From Ruegeria atlantica (lineage in GTDB: Bacteria; Pseudomonadota; Alphaproteobacteria; Rhodobacterales; Rhodobacteraceae), in the NCBI RefSeq assembly GCF_013032005.1, contig NZ_WQBE01000006.1, positions 204,328 through 268,327 on the forward strand: 64,000 nt of DNA. Reading direction: 5' to 3'. The translations under genes and the position numbers were made by a program. Position 1 is the stretch's first letter. Each line of letters starts with the position of its first letter. The notes beneath the pieces are model-generated. The model ran no database searches and was not told where the DNA came from. It saw nothing but the letters and a program-made list of their open reading frames with translations. Below are positions 42,565 to 52,340 of this stretch, piece by piece.

Positions 42565-43527
42565 TTACGCCAACAAAACGATGACATAGACCGCGTAGAG
42601 CAGAGTCAACACAATGCCCCAGGCGCGCGTGATGTCCCGCTTGAAAAACACGAACGGGATCAGCAACAGCGACGCGCCCAACATGACCCACAAGTCAAAT
42701 TCAAGGAATTCCGGGTCGACGGGAATAGGGCCAACCAACGTGGCAATCCCGACAATGGCCAGCAGGTTGAACATGTTTGACCCGATCACATTGCCCAGCG
42801 CCACATCCGCCTGACGCCGCAGCGCCGCCATCACCGTGGTGGCCAATTCCGGCAGGGATGTTCCCACGGCAACCAGTGTGAGGCCGATCACCGTTTCGCT
42901 GACCCCATAGGTGCGCGCAATGACGGTCGCGTTGTCGACAAGAAGATGCGCGCCCATGGGCAGACCGATCAGGCCCAACACCAGGTAGACCGAAACCTTC
43001 CAATAGGCCATGTTGGGATCAGCCTCTTCCAGACCTTCCAACTCATCATCGTCGGCACAAGCCTCACCACAGGCCTTGCGATGCGCATAGGCCTCGCGGA
43101 ACGCATTCCACAGAACAAGAGCCAGCGCAGCCAGCAGAATGGCCCCGCTGAACATGTTGAACACGCCACAGAATGCCAGCCCGATGAACAGAACCGAAGC
43201 GAGCAGCATGAAAACATAGTTCTTGCGACTGTCGCATTCGCTGGTGTGCAACGTGGCCAGCAAAGCAGGCAGGCCCAGAACCAGCAAGATATTCGCCGTG
43301 TTCGACCCGACCACGTTGCCCAGCGCAATCCCCGGCGCGTTCTCCTTGATCGCGCTGATCGCAATCAAAAGCTCGGGCGCTGATGTGCCAAAGGCTACGA
43401 TGGTCAGGCTAACGATCAATGCAGGCACGCCCATGCGCAGGCTCAGGTTTACCGCACCGCGTACCAGCGCATCACCCGCCAGCAACAAGATCAGCAATCC
43501 AAGGCCGGATAACAGCCATGCCGTCAT
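42565..43527 (-). CDS. calcium/sodium antiporter (CaCA family, YrbG type)
   Basis: 320 residues from the ATG at 43527 with AAAGGAGG upstream. Ten membrane segments contain the two inverted alpha repeats: GTSAPELLIAISA with GNVVGSNTANILLVLG, and VGTSLPELATTVMAALR with GNVIGSNMFNLLAIVG. The acidic central loop (DDDELEGLEEADPN) is the likely Ca2+-sensing region. It exchanges Ca2+ for Na+ or H+. It overlaps the upstream zinc-ribbon gene by 4 bases. Confidence 0.94.
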   Translation of the reverse strand: MTAWLLSGLGLLILLLAGDALVRGAVNLSLRMGVPALIVSLTIVAFGTSAPELLIAISAIKENAPGIALGNVVGSNTANILLVLGLPALLATLHTSECDSRKNYVFMLLASVLFIGLAFCGVFNMFSGAILLAALALVLWNAFREAYAHRKACGEACADDDELEGLEEADPNMAYWKVSVYLVLGLIGLPMGAHLLVDNATVIARTYGVSETVIGLTLVAVGTSLPELATTVMAALRRQADVALGNVIGSNMFNLLAIVGIATLVGPIPVDPEFLEFDLWVMLGASLLLIPFVFFKRDITRAWGIVLTLLYAVYVIVLLA

Positions 43528-43694
43528 GTCCGGCCTCCTTTTTCGCAGGCGCAGGGGCCTTTGCCGATCCTGAACCGCCCGCAGCGCGGACACCTGGACG
43601 ATTGCAGCCTCTTTTGCCCCGGAAAGCGCAGCTTTCCGAACATCGCCAGCACACCCATGGCGATCAGAAACAGGGTGACAATCTTGATAATCAC
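43524..43694 (-). CDS. 56-residue membrane-anchored zinc-ribbon protein
   Basis: 56 residues from a GTG at 43694, one base after the S49 peptidase stop. One membrane segment (about 2-18, IIKIVTLFLIAMGVLAMFG) is followed by a basic stretch and a CxxC...CxC cluster (SSRCPRCGRFRIGKGPCAC) that could bind zinc. The stop overlaps the antiporter ATG by 4 bases. Function unknown. The longer open frame from 43826 lies antiparallel to nothing but overlaps the peptidase gene and was not used. Confidence 0.68.
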   Translation of the reverse strand: MIIKIVTLFLIAMGVLAMFGKLRFPGQKRLQSSRCPRCGRFRIGKGPCACEKGGRT

Positions 43695-43695
43695 G

Positions 43696-44493
43696 TCACA
43701 AACCGAAACGCGCGTAGGCTGCACGCTCCTCAAGGCCGGCAACGGCATCCTGTGCCAGCGAAGCCCCAAAGCGCGACCAGAGAGGTTTGCGCAGCCCATA
43801 GCGGCGGAACTTGACCTTTTCGCCAAAGCGTTCCTGCAACTTGGGCTTCAGATGCGCGATGCCATCAATCAGCCCCAGTTCCTGCGCGCGCCGGGCCAGC
43901 CAGACCTCGCCCGTGAACAGGTCCTGACTTTCATCCAGCTTGCCGCCGCGCCGGGTTTTGACATGGGTGATGAAATTTTCGTGAATGTCAGCCAACAGCA
44001 CTTCCAGCCGAGCGACGTCTTCTTTTTTCTCGGGTGCAAACGGGTCCAGCATAGACTTCGATTTGCCGGCAGTATGCACGCGGCGCTCGATACCCTGTTT
44101 TCGCAAAAGGACATGCGCGCCGAAACCCGAAGAGATCACCCCAATCGACCCCAGAACCGAACTGTCATCGGCGTAAATCTCATCCGCGGCTGCTGCCAGC
44201 CAATATCCGCCCGAGGCTGCCACGTCTTCGACAAAAGCAATGACAGGAACATTCAATTCCTCAGATAACCGTCGAATACGCGCGCCGATCAGAGAGCTTT
44301 GCACCGGCGATCCACCGGGCGAGTTGACCTCAAGCGCGACGGCGGCAGGTTTGCCCTTGCGAAAGGCTTTCTCAAGTACGGGTGCCAGCGCAGTGTCGGA
44401 CATCGATCCACGACCGGCCATTCCGATTGCACCGGACAGGCGCACAACGGCCACGCAGGGTTGCTTTTTAATAAACGGCAGGCTGAGTTTCAT
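43696..44493 (-). CDS. S49-family signal-peptide-peptidase-like serine protease (SohB/SppA type)
   Basis: 265 residues from the ATG at 44493. Catalytic Ser94 lies in VAASGGYWLA. The Lys of the Ser-Lys dyad is in AGKSKSMLDPF (144 or 146). LEVNSPGGSPVQSS and VLGSIGVI are family blocks. There is no obvious membrane anchor, so it may be cytoplasmic-face associated, degrading leftover signal peptides. It heads the three-gene unit with the zinc-ribbon protein and the antiporter. Confidence 0.9.
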   Translation of the reverse strand: MKLSLPFIKKQPCVAVVRLSGAIGMAGRGSMSDTALAPVLEKAFRKGKPAAVALEVNSPGGSPVQSSLIGARIRRLSEELNVPVIAFVEDVAASGGYWLAAAADEIYADDSSVLGSIGVISSGFGAHVLLRKQGIERRVHTAGKSKSMLDPFAPEKKEDVARLEVLLADIHENFITHVKTRRGGKLDESQDLFTGEVWLARRAQELGLIDGIAHLKPKLQERFGEKVKFRRYGLRKPLWSRFGASLAQDAVAGLEERAAYARFGL

Positions 44494-44607
44494 GGGTGCC
44501 GATGTAGAGTGCCCCCAACCGGTAAACAAGGGACCGATTTACCGATAGACGTGACGTGAACACATTTCCTGAAGCCAGAGGGCAAAAATGCAACGCCTCT
44601 CTGTGGC

Positions 44608-45369
44608 TTAGCTACGAATGCGCCAACCGGTTTTAAAGATCCACCAGATGATGCCAAGGCACAGGCCGGTAAAGGCCAGAATGGCCAACAGGCTAAGCCC
44701 GATCGGAACATCCGCCAGCCCATAAAACGACCAGCGAAACCCCGAAATCAGATAGACCACCGGGTTGAACAAGGTGACCGTCTGCCAAAGCGGCGGCAGC
44801 ATCGAAATGGAATAGAACGTGCCACCCAGAAAGATCAGCGGCGTCACGACAAGCTGCGGCACCAGCGACATCTGCTCGAAATTACTGGCCCAGATACCGA
44901 TGATGAACCCCAACAGAGAAAAGCTGAGGCAGGTCAGGATCAGAAATGCAGCCATCGCAATCGGGTGTTCGATGCGCAAATCCACAAAGAAAGAGGCCGT
45001 AACCAGAATGACCAACCCAACGAAAAGTGCCTTGGTCGCGGCTGCCCCGACATAGCCGATCACAATCTCGATAAAGTTCACCGGCGCCGAGAGAAGTTCA
45101 TATATCGTGCCCAGAAACTTGGGGAAATAGATGCCGAAAGACGCATTGGATATCGCCAGCATCACCACCGACAGCATGATCAGCCCCGGCACGATAAAGG
45201 CACCGTAGGACACGCCTTCGATCTCTTGAATACGGCTGCCGATGGCGGTGCCAAAGACCACGAAATACAGCGAAGTCGACAGGACCGGCGACAGAAAGCT
45301 CTGTGCCAGGGTGCGGAAGAACCGGGCCATTTCGAACCGGTAGATGGCGGCAATGGCGGACCAGTTCAT
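44608..45369 (-). CDS. ABC-2 type transporter permease
   Basis: 253 residues with six membrane segments: [20 protein letters not shown] at the N-terminus, [24 protein letters not shown] centre (residues about 50-70) and [20 protein letters not shown] near the end. This is the ABC-2 (YadH/NodJ-like) pattern. It exports lipids, polysaccharides or drugs with the ATPase encoded just upstream. Start ATG 45369 overlaps the ATPase stop by 4 bases. Confidence 0.92.
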   Translation of the reverse strand: MNWSAIAAIYRFEMARFFRTLAQSFLSPVLSTSLYFVVFGTAIGSRIQEIEGVSYGAFIVPGLIMLSVVMLAISNASFGIYFPKFLGTIYELLSAPVNFIEIVIGYVGAAATKALFVGLVILVTASFFVDLRIEHPIAMAAFLILTCLSFSLLGFIIGIWASNFEQMSLVPQLVVTPLIFLGGTFYSISMLPPLWQTVTLFNPVVYLISGFRWSFYGLADVPIGLSLLAILAFTGLCLGIIWWIFKTGWRIRS

Positions 45370-46295
45370 GCGGGCTCTCCCGACACCAGATTGACAAAGA
45401 TTTCCTCAAGGCTCGACTGCCGCGTCTGCACATCACGCAACACCAGCCCCGCCTGCGCCACATCATTCAACAACGTGGTGATCCCGGTACGATCAGCATG
45501 CGTGTCATAGGTATAGATCAGCGCATCACCGTTACCATTCATCGTCAGGTTATGCACCGCCAGACTGTCGGGAATGGTCTGGATCGGCTCAGTCAGCATC
45601 ACCTCGATCTGCTTCTTGCCCATCTGCGCCATCAACGTGTGTTTGTCCTGCACAAGTAACAGCTCGCCTTTGTCGATGACGCCGATACGGTCAGCAATGG
45701 CCTCGGCCTCTTCGATGTAATGCGTGGTCAGGATGATGGTGACGCCGGCCTGTTTCAGTTCGGCCACGATCTCCCACATATCCTTGCGCAGTTCGACATC
45801 AACGCCGGCGGTGGGTTCATCCAGAAACAGCACGCGCGGCTCATGCGACAGTGCCTTGGCGATCAGCACGCGACGCTTCATACCGCCGGACAGTTCTTTG
45901 ATCGCGTTCTTGCGTTTGTCCCACAGGGACAGCTTGCGCAAAATCTCTTCGATCCGCGCATCATTGCGGCCTAACCCGAACAGACCACGCGACAGGCGGA
46001 CCGTGTTCCAGACCTTCTCGAACGGCTCCAACGCGATCTCTTGCGGCACCAACCCGATCATCCGGCGTGCGGCACGAAAATCGGTCAGGATATCGTGACC
46101 GCCTACCGCAACCGAACCCGAGGTCGGTGTGGTGATGCCGCAAATGGTCGAAATCAGCGTCGTCTTACCCGCCCCGTTCGGGCCCAGCAGCGCCAGGATC
46201 TCCCCCTGCTCGATATCCAGCGAGACGCCCTTCAGCGCCTCAAACCCTCCGGCGTAGGATTTGCGCAGATCCTTGATCGAAAGAATGGTTGTCAT
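45366..46295 (-). CDS. ABC-2 type transporter ATP-binding protein
   Basis: 309 residues. Walker [10 protein letters not shown] (38-46), Q-loop at GLVPQEI, signature LSGGMKRR, Walker [13 protein letters not shown] and H-loop TTHYIEEAE, then the C-terminal extension of the YadG/NodI-type ATPases (about 220-309). It energises the ABC-2 permease with which it overlaps. The exported substrate is not known. Confidence 0.95.
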   Translation of the reverse strand: MTTILSIKDLRKSYAGGFEALKGVSLDIEQGEILALLGPNGAGKTTLISTICGITTPTSGSVAVGGHDILTDFRAARRMIGLVPQEIALEPFEKVWNTVRLSRGLFGLGRNDARIEEILRKLSLWDKRKNAIKELSGGMKRRVLIAKALSHEPRVLFLDEPTAGVDVELRKDMWEIVAELKQAGVTIILTTHYIEEAEAIADRIGVIDKGELLLVQDKHTLMAQMGKKQIEVMLTEPIQTIPDSLAVHNLTMNGNGDALIYTYDTHADRTGITTLLNDVAQAGLVLRDVQTRQSSLEEIFVNLVSGEPA

Positions 46296-46466
46296 GCAGG
46301 TTCCTCGTTCTGGCGGCGACCCTACCTCGCCCGCCCGACACAGAACAGGTCAATTCCGCACACCGCCCTGCGCTTTTTTGCGGTAGGGAAAGGCGCCATT
46401 GCACGTAACTCCGGCCTTGCAATTCACCGGACAAGTCGAAACCCTGCGCCGAAACGGAGGGGCGCA

Positions 46467-47576
46467 ATGCTGAACGGTATTCGGATTATCGAGATCGAGG
46501 GGCTCGGCCCTGCCCCCTTTGCCGCCATGCTGCTGGCGGATATGGGCGCAGACGTCATCACCATCCACCGCAAGGTACGGGCGGCAACACCTGGCATGCC
46601 GGAACGCTCGGTTCTGGATCGCGGAAAACGGTCGATTGATCTGGACCTGAAGGACGAGAGCGATCTGGAAATTACCAAACGGCTGATCGCCTCGGCTGAT
46701 GCGCTGATCGAAGGGTTTCGCCCCGGAGTGATGGAGAAACTCGGCCTTGGTCCCGAACCCTGTCACGAAATGAACCCCAAGCTGGTCTACGGCCGGATGA
46801 CAGGCTGGGGTCAGGACAGCCCCTTGTCGGACACGGCCGGGCATGACCTGAACTATATCGCCCTGTCCGGCGCGCTCTGGTACGGATCACCCCCCGATCA
46901 ACCGCCGCAGACCCCCGCCACACTGGTCGGTGATATAGGCGGAGGAGCGATGTATCTGGTCGCTGGCCTTCTGGCCGGGCTTCTGAACGCGCAGAGCACG
47001 GGCCAAGGCACCATCGTCGACGCCGCCATTTATGATGGCTCGGCACATATGATGAACTTGCTTATGAGTCTGAACCAATCCGGCAACCTGTCTGACGCAC
47101 GCGGTCAAAGCCTGCTGGACGGCCCCCATTGGAGCCGCACCTACGCCTGTGCCGACGGCGGGTTCGTGACGGTCCAATGCCTCGAACCCAAATTCTATGC
47201 GCTTTTCGTGCAAAAGATGGGCCTGTCCGACGACAAGATTTTCGAGCCCCAGTTCGACCCGTCACTCTGGCCCGCGCAAACCCGTAGTCTTGCCGCCATA
47301 TTCGTCGCAAAGCCGCGCGACCACTGGGCAAACCTGTTCGCAGGAACAGATGCCTGTGTCGCCCCGGTTCTCAGCCCGGCTGAGGCACAGGCTAATGAAA
47401 TGAACTCCGCCCGAAACACATGGCTGCGTATCGACGGTGACCTTCAGGCCGCCGCCGCCCCGAGATTTTCCAACCATGCGTGGGCGCCGAAACCAAGCCC
47501 GGCCCGTGGCGAACACAGTGTGGAAATTCGGGCGGAGCTCGAAACTCTTCGCCGATCCGCCTCTTCATCTGGCTAA
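46467..47576 (+). CDS. CaiB/BaiF CoA-transferase family protein, alpha-methylacyl-CoA racemase type
   Basis: 369 residues from the ATG at 46467 with GGAGGGG upstream. RIIEIEGLGPAPFAAMLLAD, DRGKRSIDLDLK, MTGWGQDSPLSDTAGHDLNY with His126-Asp127, and GGGAMYL are family blocks. The GHDLNYIALSG segment is that of AMACR, in which this Asp acts as a base to epimerise 2-methylacyl-CoA, rather than the Asp nucleophile of true CoA transferases. Monocistronic, divergent from the ABC operon. Confidence 0.9.
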   Translation: MLNGIRIIEIEGLGPAPFAAMLLADMGADVITIHRKVRAATPGMPERSVLDRGKRSIDLDLKDESDLEITKRLIASADALIEGFRPGVMEKLGLGPEPCHEMNPKLVYGRMTGWGQDSPLSDTAGHDLNYIALSGALWYGSPPDQPPQTPATLVGDIGGGAMYLVAGLLAGLLNAQSTGQGTIVDAAIYDGSAHMMNLLMSLNQSGNLSDARGQSLLDGPHWSRTYACADGGFVTVQCLEPKFYALFVQKMGLSDDKIFEPQFDPSLWPAQTRSLAAIFVAKPRDHWANLFAGTDACVAPVLSPAEAQANEMNSARNTWLRIDGDLQAAAAPRFSNHAWAPKPSPARGEHSVEIRAELETLRRSASSSG

Positions 47577-47611
47577 AAATACCTCGGGGGATGAATTGGC
47601 CACAGTCCAAG

Positions 47612-47628
47612 AAGGGGGCTGGCCCCTT
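47612..47628. terminator. hairpin between the AMACR-type gene and hemE
   Basis: AAGGGG (47612-47617) with CCCCTT (47623-47628) around GCTGG. With the preceding AAAATACCTCGGGGG (47574-47590) it resembles a short intergenic element frequent after stop codons in Rhodobacteraceae, from memory. It lies between convergent genes and has no T run. Confidence 0.4.
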
Positions 47629-47633
47629 CCCGG

Positions 47634-48668
47634 TTACCGCCCGCGAACTGTATCGATCATGAGCTGCACATTCGCAGGGTCAGCATCCGGCGTGATCCCG
47701 TGACCCAGATTGAAAATATGTGGTCCTTTTGAGAACGCTTCGACAATCCGGCGCGTCTCATCCACCAAAGCCTGCCCTCCGGACACCATATGGGACGAGG
47801 CCAGATTGCCCTGAACACAGCCATCCACCTGCACATGCTTGGCCCCCCATTCAGGCGAAACCGAATTGTCCAACGCGACACAGTCTACACCCGTTGCCTT
47901 GGCAAATCCGATATAGCCATCCCCGGCCTCTCGCGGGAAACCAATCACCGGGATACCGGGATGGCGTTCCTTGATGGCCTGCGTGATCACACGACAAGGC
48001 TCAAGCGCATATTTCCGGAACGCATCCCCTTTCAGTGACCCGGCCCAGCTGTCAAAGATCTTGACCACTTCAGCCCCGGCCTCGATCTGCGCCGAGAGGT
48101 ATTCGATGGTCGCCAGCGTAATACGCTCCAACAGTGCCTCGAACAGAGCGGTGTTTTCCTCGCGCAGCGCATGCGCGGGCCCCTGATCCGGGGTGCCGCG
48201 CCCGGCAATCATATATGTCGCAACGGTCCAGGGCGCGCCCGCGAATCCAATCAGAGTGGTCTCGGACGGCAATTCGCGCGACAGGATGCGCACCGTCTCA
48301 TAAACCGGCGACAGCGTTTCATGGATATCCTCGACCGGTTTCAGCGCATCGAATTCCGAAGCTTGCGTTATGGTCGACAGACGCGGGCCTTCTCCGGTGA
48401 CAAACCACAAATCCGCGCCCAGCGCCTGCGGTACCAGCAGGATATCGGCAAACAGGATCGCTGCGTCGAACCCATAGCGGCGGATCGGCTGCAGCGTCAC
48501 CTCGGCCGCCAGTTCAGGGTTATAGCATAGCGACAGAAAATCCCCAGCCTGCGCGCGGGTTGCGCGATACTCGGGCAGATACCGCCCGGCCTGACGCATC
48601 ATCCAGATCGGCGGCACATCCTGCACCTCACCCGCCAGTGCCCGCAGCAGTTTCTTTGTCTCGGCCAT
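47634..48668 (-). CDS. hemE: uroporphyrinogen decarboxylase
   Basis: 344 residues from the ATG at 48668 ([14 protein letters not shown]). [17 protein letters not shown] is the substrate-binding N-terminal signature, and [16 protein letters not shown] and IGFPREAG follow. It removes four carboxyl groups from uroporphyrinogen III. It is divergent from hemC with 107 bases between, so both heme genes share a control region. No oriC-like array is seen beside it, although hemE neighbours oriC in some alphaproteobacteria. Confidence 0.97.
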   Translation of the reverse strand: MAETKKLLRALAGEVQDVPPIWMMRQAGRYLPEYRATRAQAGDFLSLCYNPELAAEVTLQPIRRYGFDAAILFADILLVPQALGADLWFVTGEGPRLSTITQASEFDALKPVEDIHETLSPVYETVRILSRELPSETTLIGFAGAPWTVATYMIAGRGTPDQGPAHALREENTALFEALLERITLATIEYLSAQIEAGAEVVKIFDSWAGSLKGDAFRKYALEPCRVITQAIKERHPGIPVIGFPREAGDGYIGFAKATGVDCVALDNSVSPEWGAKHVQVDGCVQGNLASSHMVSGGQALVDETRRIVEAFSKGPHIFNLGHGITPDADPANVQLMIDTVRGR

Positions 48669-48775
48669 CTTTGCCCCCAATCGTCTGGTTTGTCGCAACG
48701 GGTCATCCTTCGGCGGCAATTTGTCAAGGTGTCCCCCCATTGTCAGGGCAATGTGACGCGACTAAAGCTTGGCGC

Positions 48776-49735
48776 ATGACACTGACCCTGCCTTCCCCCG
48801 ACTCACCGCTGAAGATTGGCACCCGTGGTTCGCCTCTGGCGCTGGCGCAAGCATACGAAACCCGGCAACGGCTGGGCACTGCATTTGACTTGCCGGACGA
48901 GGCGTTCGAGATCGTGGTGATCAAGACCACCGGCGACAACCGCGCCATGATCGACGCGGACCGCCCGCTGAAAGAGATCGGCAACAAGGGCCTGTTCACC
49001 AAAGAAATTGAAGAGGCGATGCTGCGCAGCGATATCGACATCGCAGTGCATTCCACCAAGGACATGCCGGTGGAACAGCCCACAGGTCTAGTGCTGGACA
49101 CGTTCTTGCCGCGCGAAGATGTGCGCGACGCCTTCATCTCACCCAGCCTGACCTCGATCCACGATCTGCCGCAGGGTGCCGTGGTCGGCACCTCATCGCT
49201 CCGCCGCAGGGCGCAATTGCTGAACCGACGGCCTGATCTGAATGTGGTCGAGTTTCGCGGCAATGTGCAGACCCGCCTGAAGAAGCTGGCCGACGGCGTG
49301 GCGGACTGCACCTTTCTGGCCATGGCAGGCATCCGCCGCTTGAACATGGCCGAGGTTCCCGCCACGGCCATCGCCCCCGAGGACATGCTGCCCGCAATTG
49401 CACAGGGCACCATCGGTATCGAGCGTCGTAGCGACGATTCCCGTGCAGCGGGTATGCTCGAAGCGATCCACCATACCGAGACGGGTCAGCGCCTGGCCGC
49501 TGAACGCGCCCTGCTGGCGGCCCTGGACGGGTCCTGCGAAACCCCCATCGCGGGTCTTGCCGAAGTGCAAGGCGGACAACTGCGCCTGCGCGGCGAAGTG
49601 CTGCGCCCCGATGGGTCCGAGGCGATTGCCGAAGACCAAACGGGCACGATTTCCGACGGCCCCGAGATGGGCCGCGTCATGGCACAAACACTGTTGAAAC
49701 AAGCAGGTCCGGGCTTCTTCGATTGGAGAAGTTGA
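48776..49735 (+). CDS. hemC: hydroxymethylbilane synthase (porphobilinogen deaminase)
   Basis: 319 residues from the ATG at 48776. KIGTRGSPLALAQAYETR, FTKEIEEAML, VHSTKDMP, GTSSLRRRAQL and EFRGNVQTRL are present. Cys254 in AALDGSCETP holds the dipyrromethane cofactor. It polymerises four porphobilinogens. The frame is open upstream to 48560 but that part overlaps hemE. Monocistronic as far as seen. Confidence 0.97.
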   Translation: MTLTLPSPDSPLKIGTRGSPLALAQAYETRQRLGTAFDLPDEAFEIVVIKTTGDNRAMIDADRPLKEIGNKGLFTKEIEEAMLRSDIDIAVHSTKDMPVEQPTGLVLDTFLPREDVRDAFISPSLTSIHDLPQGAVVGTSSLRRRAQLLNRRPDLNVVEFRGNVQTRLKKLADGVADCTFLAMAGIRRLNMAEVPATAIAPEDMLPAIAQGTIGIERRSDDSRAAGMLEAIHHTETGQRLAAERALLAALDGSCETPIAGLAEVQGGQLRLRGEVLRPDGSEAIAEDQTGTISDGPEMGRVMAQTLLKQAGPGFFDWRS

Positions 49736-49907
49736 GAAAAATTTGAGTAATGTGAATTACTTCACTGTAGATTGCATTCCGATCTGGCATCAAGGTGTCA
49801 TACCGATGTGGTGAAGGGGCGATCTCGATAAAGTCGAAAGTTTTTTCAGTATATTCGCTTAAGTGGTATTCGAGGGGGCGAGACTGCACCAAATCACTAA
49901 TCGGTTA

Positions 49908-49936
49908 GGGCCGCTGTCATATTTTGACAGCGGCCC
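49908..49936. terminator. hairpin between hemC and the aminotransferase gene
   Basis: A 12-bp perfect stem (49908-49919 with 49925-49936) around TATTT, followed by ATTTCATTTC on the plus strand. It lies 170 bases after hemC and 21 bases after the aminotransferase stop, and could end either convergent transcript. Confidence 0.65.
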
Positions 49937-49957
49937 ATTTCATTTCAGATCAATCGT

Positions 49958-51235
49958 TCAGGCTGCACTGATCGCCTGTACAGCTTTTTCAACAGCCGCC
50001 CGGGTCTGTTCCAGATCGGCTTCGGTCACGGCCAATGACGGATACAGCTTGCCCGGAGATTTGAAGATCCCATTTGCGCGCAACGTATCGTTGTAGAGGG
50101 TATTTCGTTGTGGATCGTCATGTCTGGCGCTGCGGTAATCGCGACAGGCCCTATCGGTGAAATAGATATCGAACAGCGTTTCATCTCCGACGACCTGATG
50201 CGGAATACCCGACTTGGTCAGCGCGTCGACCTGCATCTGCTGCAATGCCACCCCAGTTGCGCGCAGCTGGTCATAAACCCCGTCGCGCCGCAAAACCTCG
50301 AGGGTTTTCAAACCTGCAACCGAAGCCACCGGATTGCCAGACAAGGTGCCCAACTGCATCAGCCAGCCTTCTTCGCCGACCTGCGCCTTGTTGAAATGCT
50401 TCATAATCTCGGCGCTGGCACCCAGCGCGGCCAGAGGGAAGCCGCCGCCTGTAGCTTTGCCCAAAGTGCAGATATCGGGCGTCACGCCGTATTTTTCTTG
50501 CGCGCCGCCATAGGCCAGGCGGAACCCGGTGACGATCTCGTCAAAGATCAGAAGAACGTGGTGCTTGTCGCACAGATCGCGCAAGCCCTGCAGGTAACCG
50601 GGTTCAGGCGGCACGATCCGTTGCAACGGCTCAACCATGATCGCAGCGACGTCATTGTTTTCGTCCAACAGGGCGGCCACCGCCTCAAGGTCATTAAAAG
50701 GGGCAACCAACACCTGTTCGGCCACGCTGTCAGGGATACCGGCACTGTCTGGCACGGCTTGCGGAAAGTTGACCTGCCGGCTGGGCGCAAGACTCATCTG
50801 CGCCTCGGCGCTCATGCCGTGATAGCCGCCTTCGAATTTCAGAATCTTGCTGCGCCCCGTATAGGCGCGGGCCAGACGGATCGCATACATGTCCGCCTCT
50901 CCGCCCGAGGCGACAAACCGCACCTGTTCGCAACAAGGCACCGCATCGATGATCGCCTCGGCCAGTTCAATGCCTTTGGCGTTGTTGGCAAAGAAGGTCA
51001 TGCCTTTGGGCAATTGCTCCAGTACGGCCTCCATCACCTCGGGGTGGCCATGACCCAACAGCATGGGCCCCGACCCGATCAGATAGTCGATATATTCATT
51101 GCCGTCCTCATCCCAGACACGGCTGCCTTCGCCGCGGGCAATGATGATGCCAGGATCAAAATTGCCAAACCCTCCGGCGGGTAGAACTGCATTGGCGCGG
51201 TCGATCCATTCGGATTGTGTGCCTATCTTCAGCAT
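49958..51235 (-). CDS. class III aminotransferase, glutamate-1-semialdehyde aminomutase-like
   Basis: 425 residues from the ATG at 51235. PLP site: FDEIVTGFR (231-239) and Lys260 in TLGKATGGGFP. VASGGEADMYAIRLARAYTG and FEGGYHGMS are typical of the GSA aminomutase branch. The family's GSG(S/T)EA stretch reads ASGGEAD here, so this is a catabolic relative rather than HemL. It is the last gene of the leftward dddQ operon, one base after the enolase-superfamily gene. It may transaminate an amino-acid-like product of the pathway. The hemC neighbour is on the other strand and probably unrelated. Confidence 0.85.
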   Translation of the reverse strand: MLKIGTQSEWIDRANAVLPAGGFGNFDPGIIIARGEGSRVWDEDGNEYIDYLIGSGPMLLGHGHPEVMEAVLEQLPKGMTFFANNAKGIELAEAIIDAVPCCEQVRFVASGGEADMYAIRLARAYTGRSKILKFEGGYHGMSAEAQMSLAPSRQVNFPQAVPDSAGIPDSVAEQVLVAPFNDLEAVAALLDENNDVAAIMVEPLQRIVPPEPGYLQGLRDLCDKHHVLLIFDEIVTGFRLAYGGAQEKYGVTPDICTLGKATGGGFPLAALGASAEIMKHFNKAQVGEEGWLMQLGTLSGNPVASVAGLKTLEVLRRDGVYDQLRATGVALQQMQVDALTKSGIPHQVVGDETLFDIYFTDRACRDYRSARHDDPQRNTLYNDTLRANGIFKSPGKLYPSLAVTEADLEQTRAAVEKAVQAISAA

Positions 51236-51236
51236 C

Positions 51237-52340
51237 TCAAACGATCTCCAATATCGGGGAACCAAGAACTTCCGGGTCAGGTGAAACACCTAATCCTGAA
51301 CCTTCGGGCGGAGCAATCCGGCCGTTTTCACGATTTGGTGCATCCTGGCAAAGTCGAGGGGCCACATAGGACGACAGGTCACAGGTATTCAGCAATGATC
51401 CATGCGGAGTCGACGCCGCAAAGTGCAACGATGCGGCCGTAACAATATCCGACCCCCAGGTGCATTCGGCGCAAATTTCTGCCCCCAGATGAACGGTCAG
51501 ATCCCGCGCGCGGCGCATGGCCGACATGCCACCAAATTTGGACAATTTCAACGCCACTGCATCCATGCACCCCAGTTCATGCGCCCGCATGAGCGAGGCC
51601 AGATCAAAGGCGTTTTCGTCAATCTTAATCGGCAAGCCGGTGGCCTGTCGCACAGCGGCGCAGTCTTCCAGCGTTTTACACGGCTGCTCCAGCATCACGT
51701 CCAGATGCGCAACGGCCCGCCCCGTGCGTGTGGCTTGCAACCGCGACGCGCCACAGTTCCAATCGCCATAGACCAGAGGGCCCGGTCCCACGGCCTCACG
51801 CACTTTGATCAGACGTTCCGCATCGGCCTGCCAGTCGCCCTCAACCCCCAGCTTGACCTGAAACTGGCGAATGCCGGTTTGATAAGCGGTTTTGGCGATC
51901 CGCGCCATATGGTCTGGCGCGATACAGGTGACCGAATGATAGAGCGGCATGTCCTTCCGCGTCCGCCCGCCCAGCAAAGCATAGATCGGTTGGCCCGTGG
52001 CCTGACCAAACAGGTCCCACAGGGCAATGTCGACAATGGATTTGGCATAAAGGTGCCCTTGCAAGAACCCGTCCAGTTTACGCATCGGAGCGTCGACGCC
52101 AAACGGGGAAACCCCTATGATCTGCGGTCCCATTTCCGCCACTGCCCCCGGCACGCCATCAGCAAAGGCTGGCAGGTAATGGGGGATCGGGCAGACCTCG
52201 CCCCAACCTTTCAGGCCGGTATCCGTTTCCAGACACAGAACATGGGTTTTAACTGTGGCACAGGTCTTACCCTCGGCCATGTGGTAGGTCTCGTGACTGG
52301 TCAGATCGACGGACCAGAGCGTTATCTTGGTGATCCTCAT
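51237..52340 (-). CDS. enolase-superfamily (mandelate racemase/muconate lactonizing) enzyme A
   Basis: 367 residues. Metal ligands Asp193, Glu218 (LEQPC) and Asp241 (IKIDEN). Facing acid/base lysines Lys163 (FQVKLG, so QxK rather than KxK) and Lys265 (ALKLSKFGG). This two-lysine arrangement is used by proline-betaine/hydroxyproline-betaine epimerases and cis-hydroxyproline dehydratases. The C-terminal GLGVSPDPEVLGSPI also resembles the hydroxyproline betaine 2-epimerase group. It therefore probably epimerises or dehydrates a betaine- or amino-acid-type carboxylate. Its ATG overlaps the next gene upstream by 4 bases. The other two paralogues in the operon are clearly different enzymes. Confidence 0.88.
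   Translation of the reverse strand: MRITKITLWSVDLTSHETYHMAEGKTCATVKTHVLCLETDTGLKGWGEVCPIPHYLPAFADGVPGAVAEMGPQIIGVSPFGVDAPMRKLDGFLQGHLYAKSIVDIALWDLFGQATGQPIYALLGGRTRKDMPLYHSVTCIAPDHMARIAKTAYQTGIRQFQVKLGVEGDWQADAERLIKVREAVGPGPLVYGDWNCGASRLQATRTGRAVAHLDVMLEQPCKTLEDCAAVRQATGLPIKIDENAFDLASLMRAHELGCMDAVALKLSKFGGMSAMRRARDLTVHLGAEICAECTWGSDIVTAASLHFAASTPHGSLLNTCDLSSYVAPRLCQDAPNRENGRIAPPEGSGLGVSPDPEVLGSPILEIV

Noticed and set aside
47634..49735. hemE/hemC region as chromosomal origin
   Set aside because: hemE borders oriC in some alphaproteobacteria, but here the 107-base gap lacks DnaA boxes and AT-rich repeats, and no parAB, gidA or dnaA genes are near.
50108..51184. 358-codon open frame on the plus strand
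   Set aside because: Antisense shadow of the class III aminotransferase gene.
49958..51235. aminotransferase as hemL because hemC and hemE are adjacent
   Set aside because: It is on the opposite strand to hemC, one base behind the enolase-superfamily gene, and differs from HemL at the GSGTEA motif; catabolic relative more likely.
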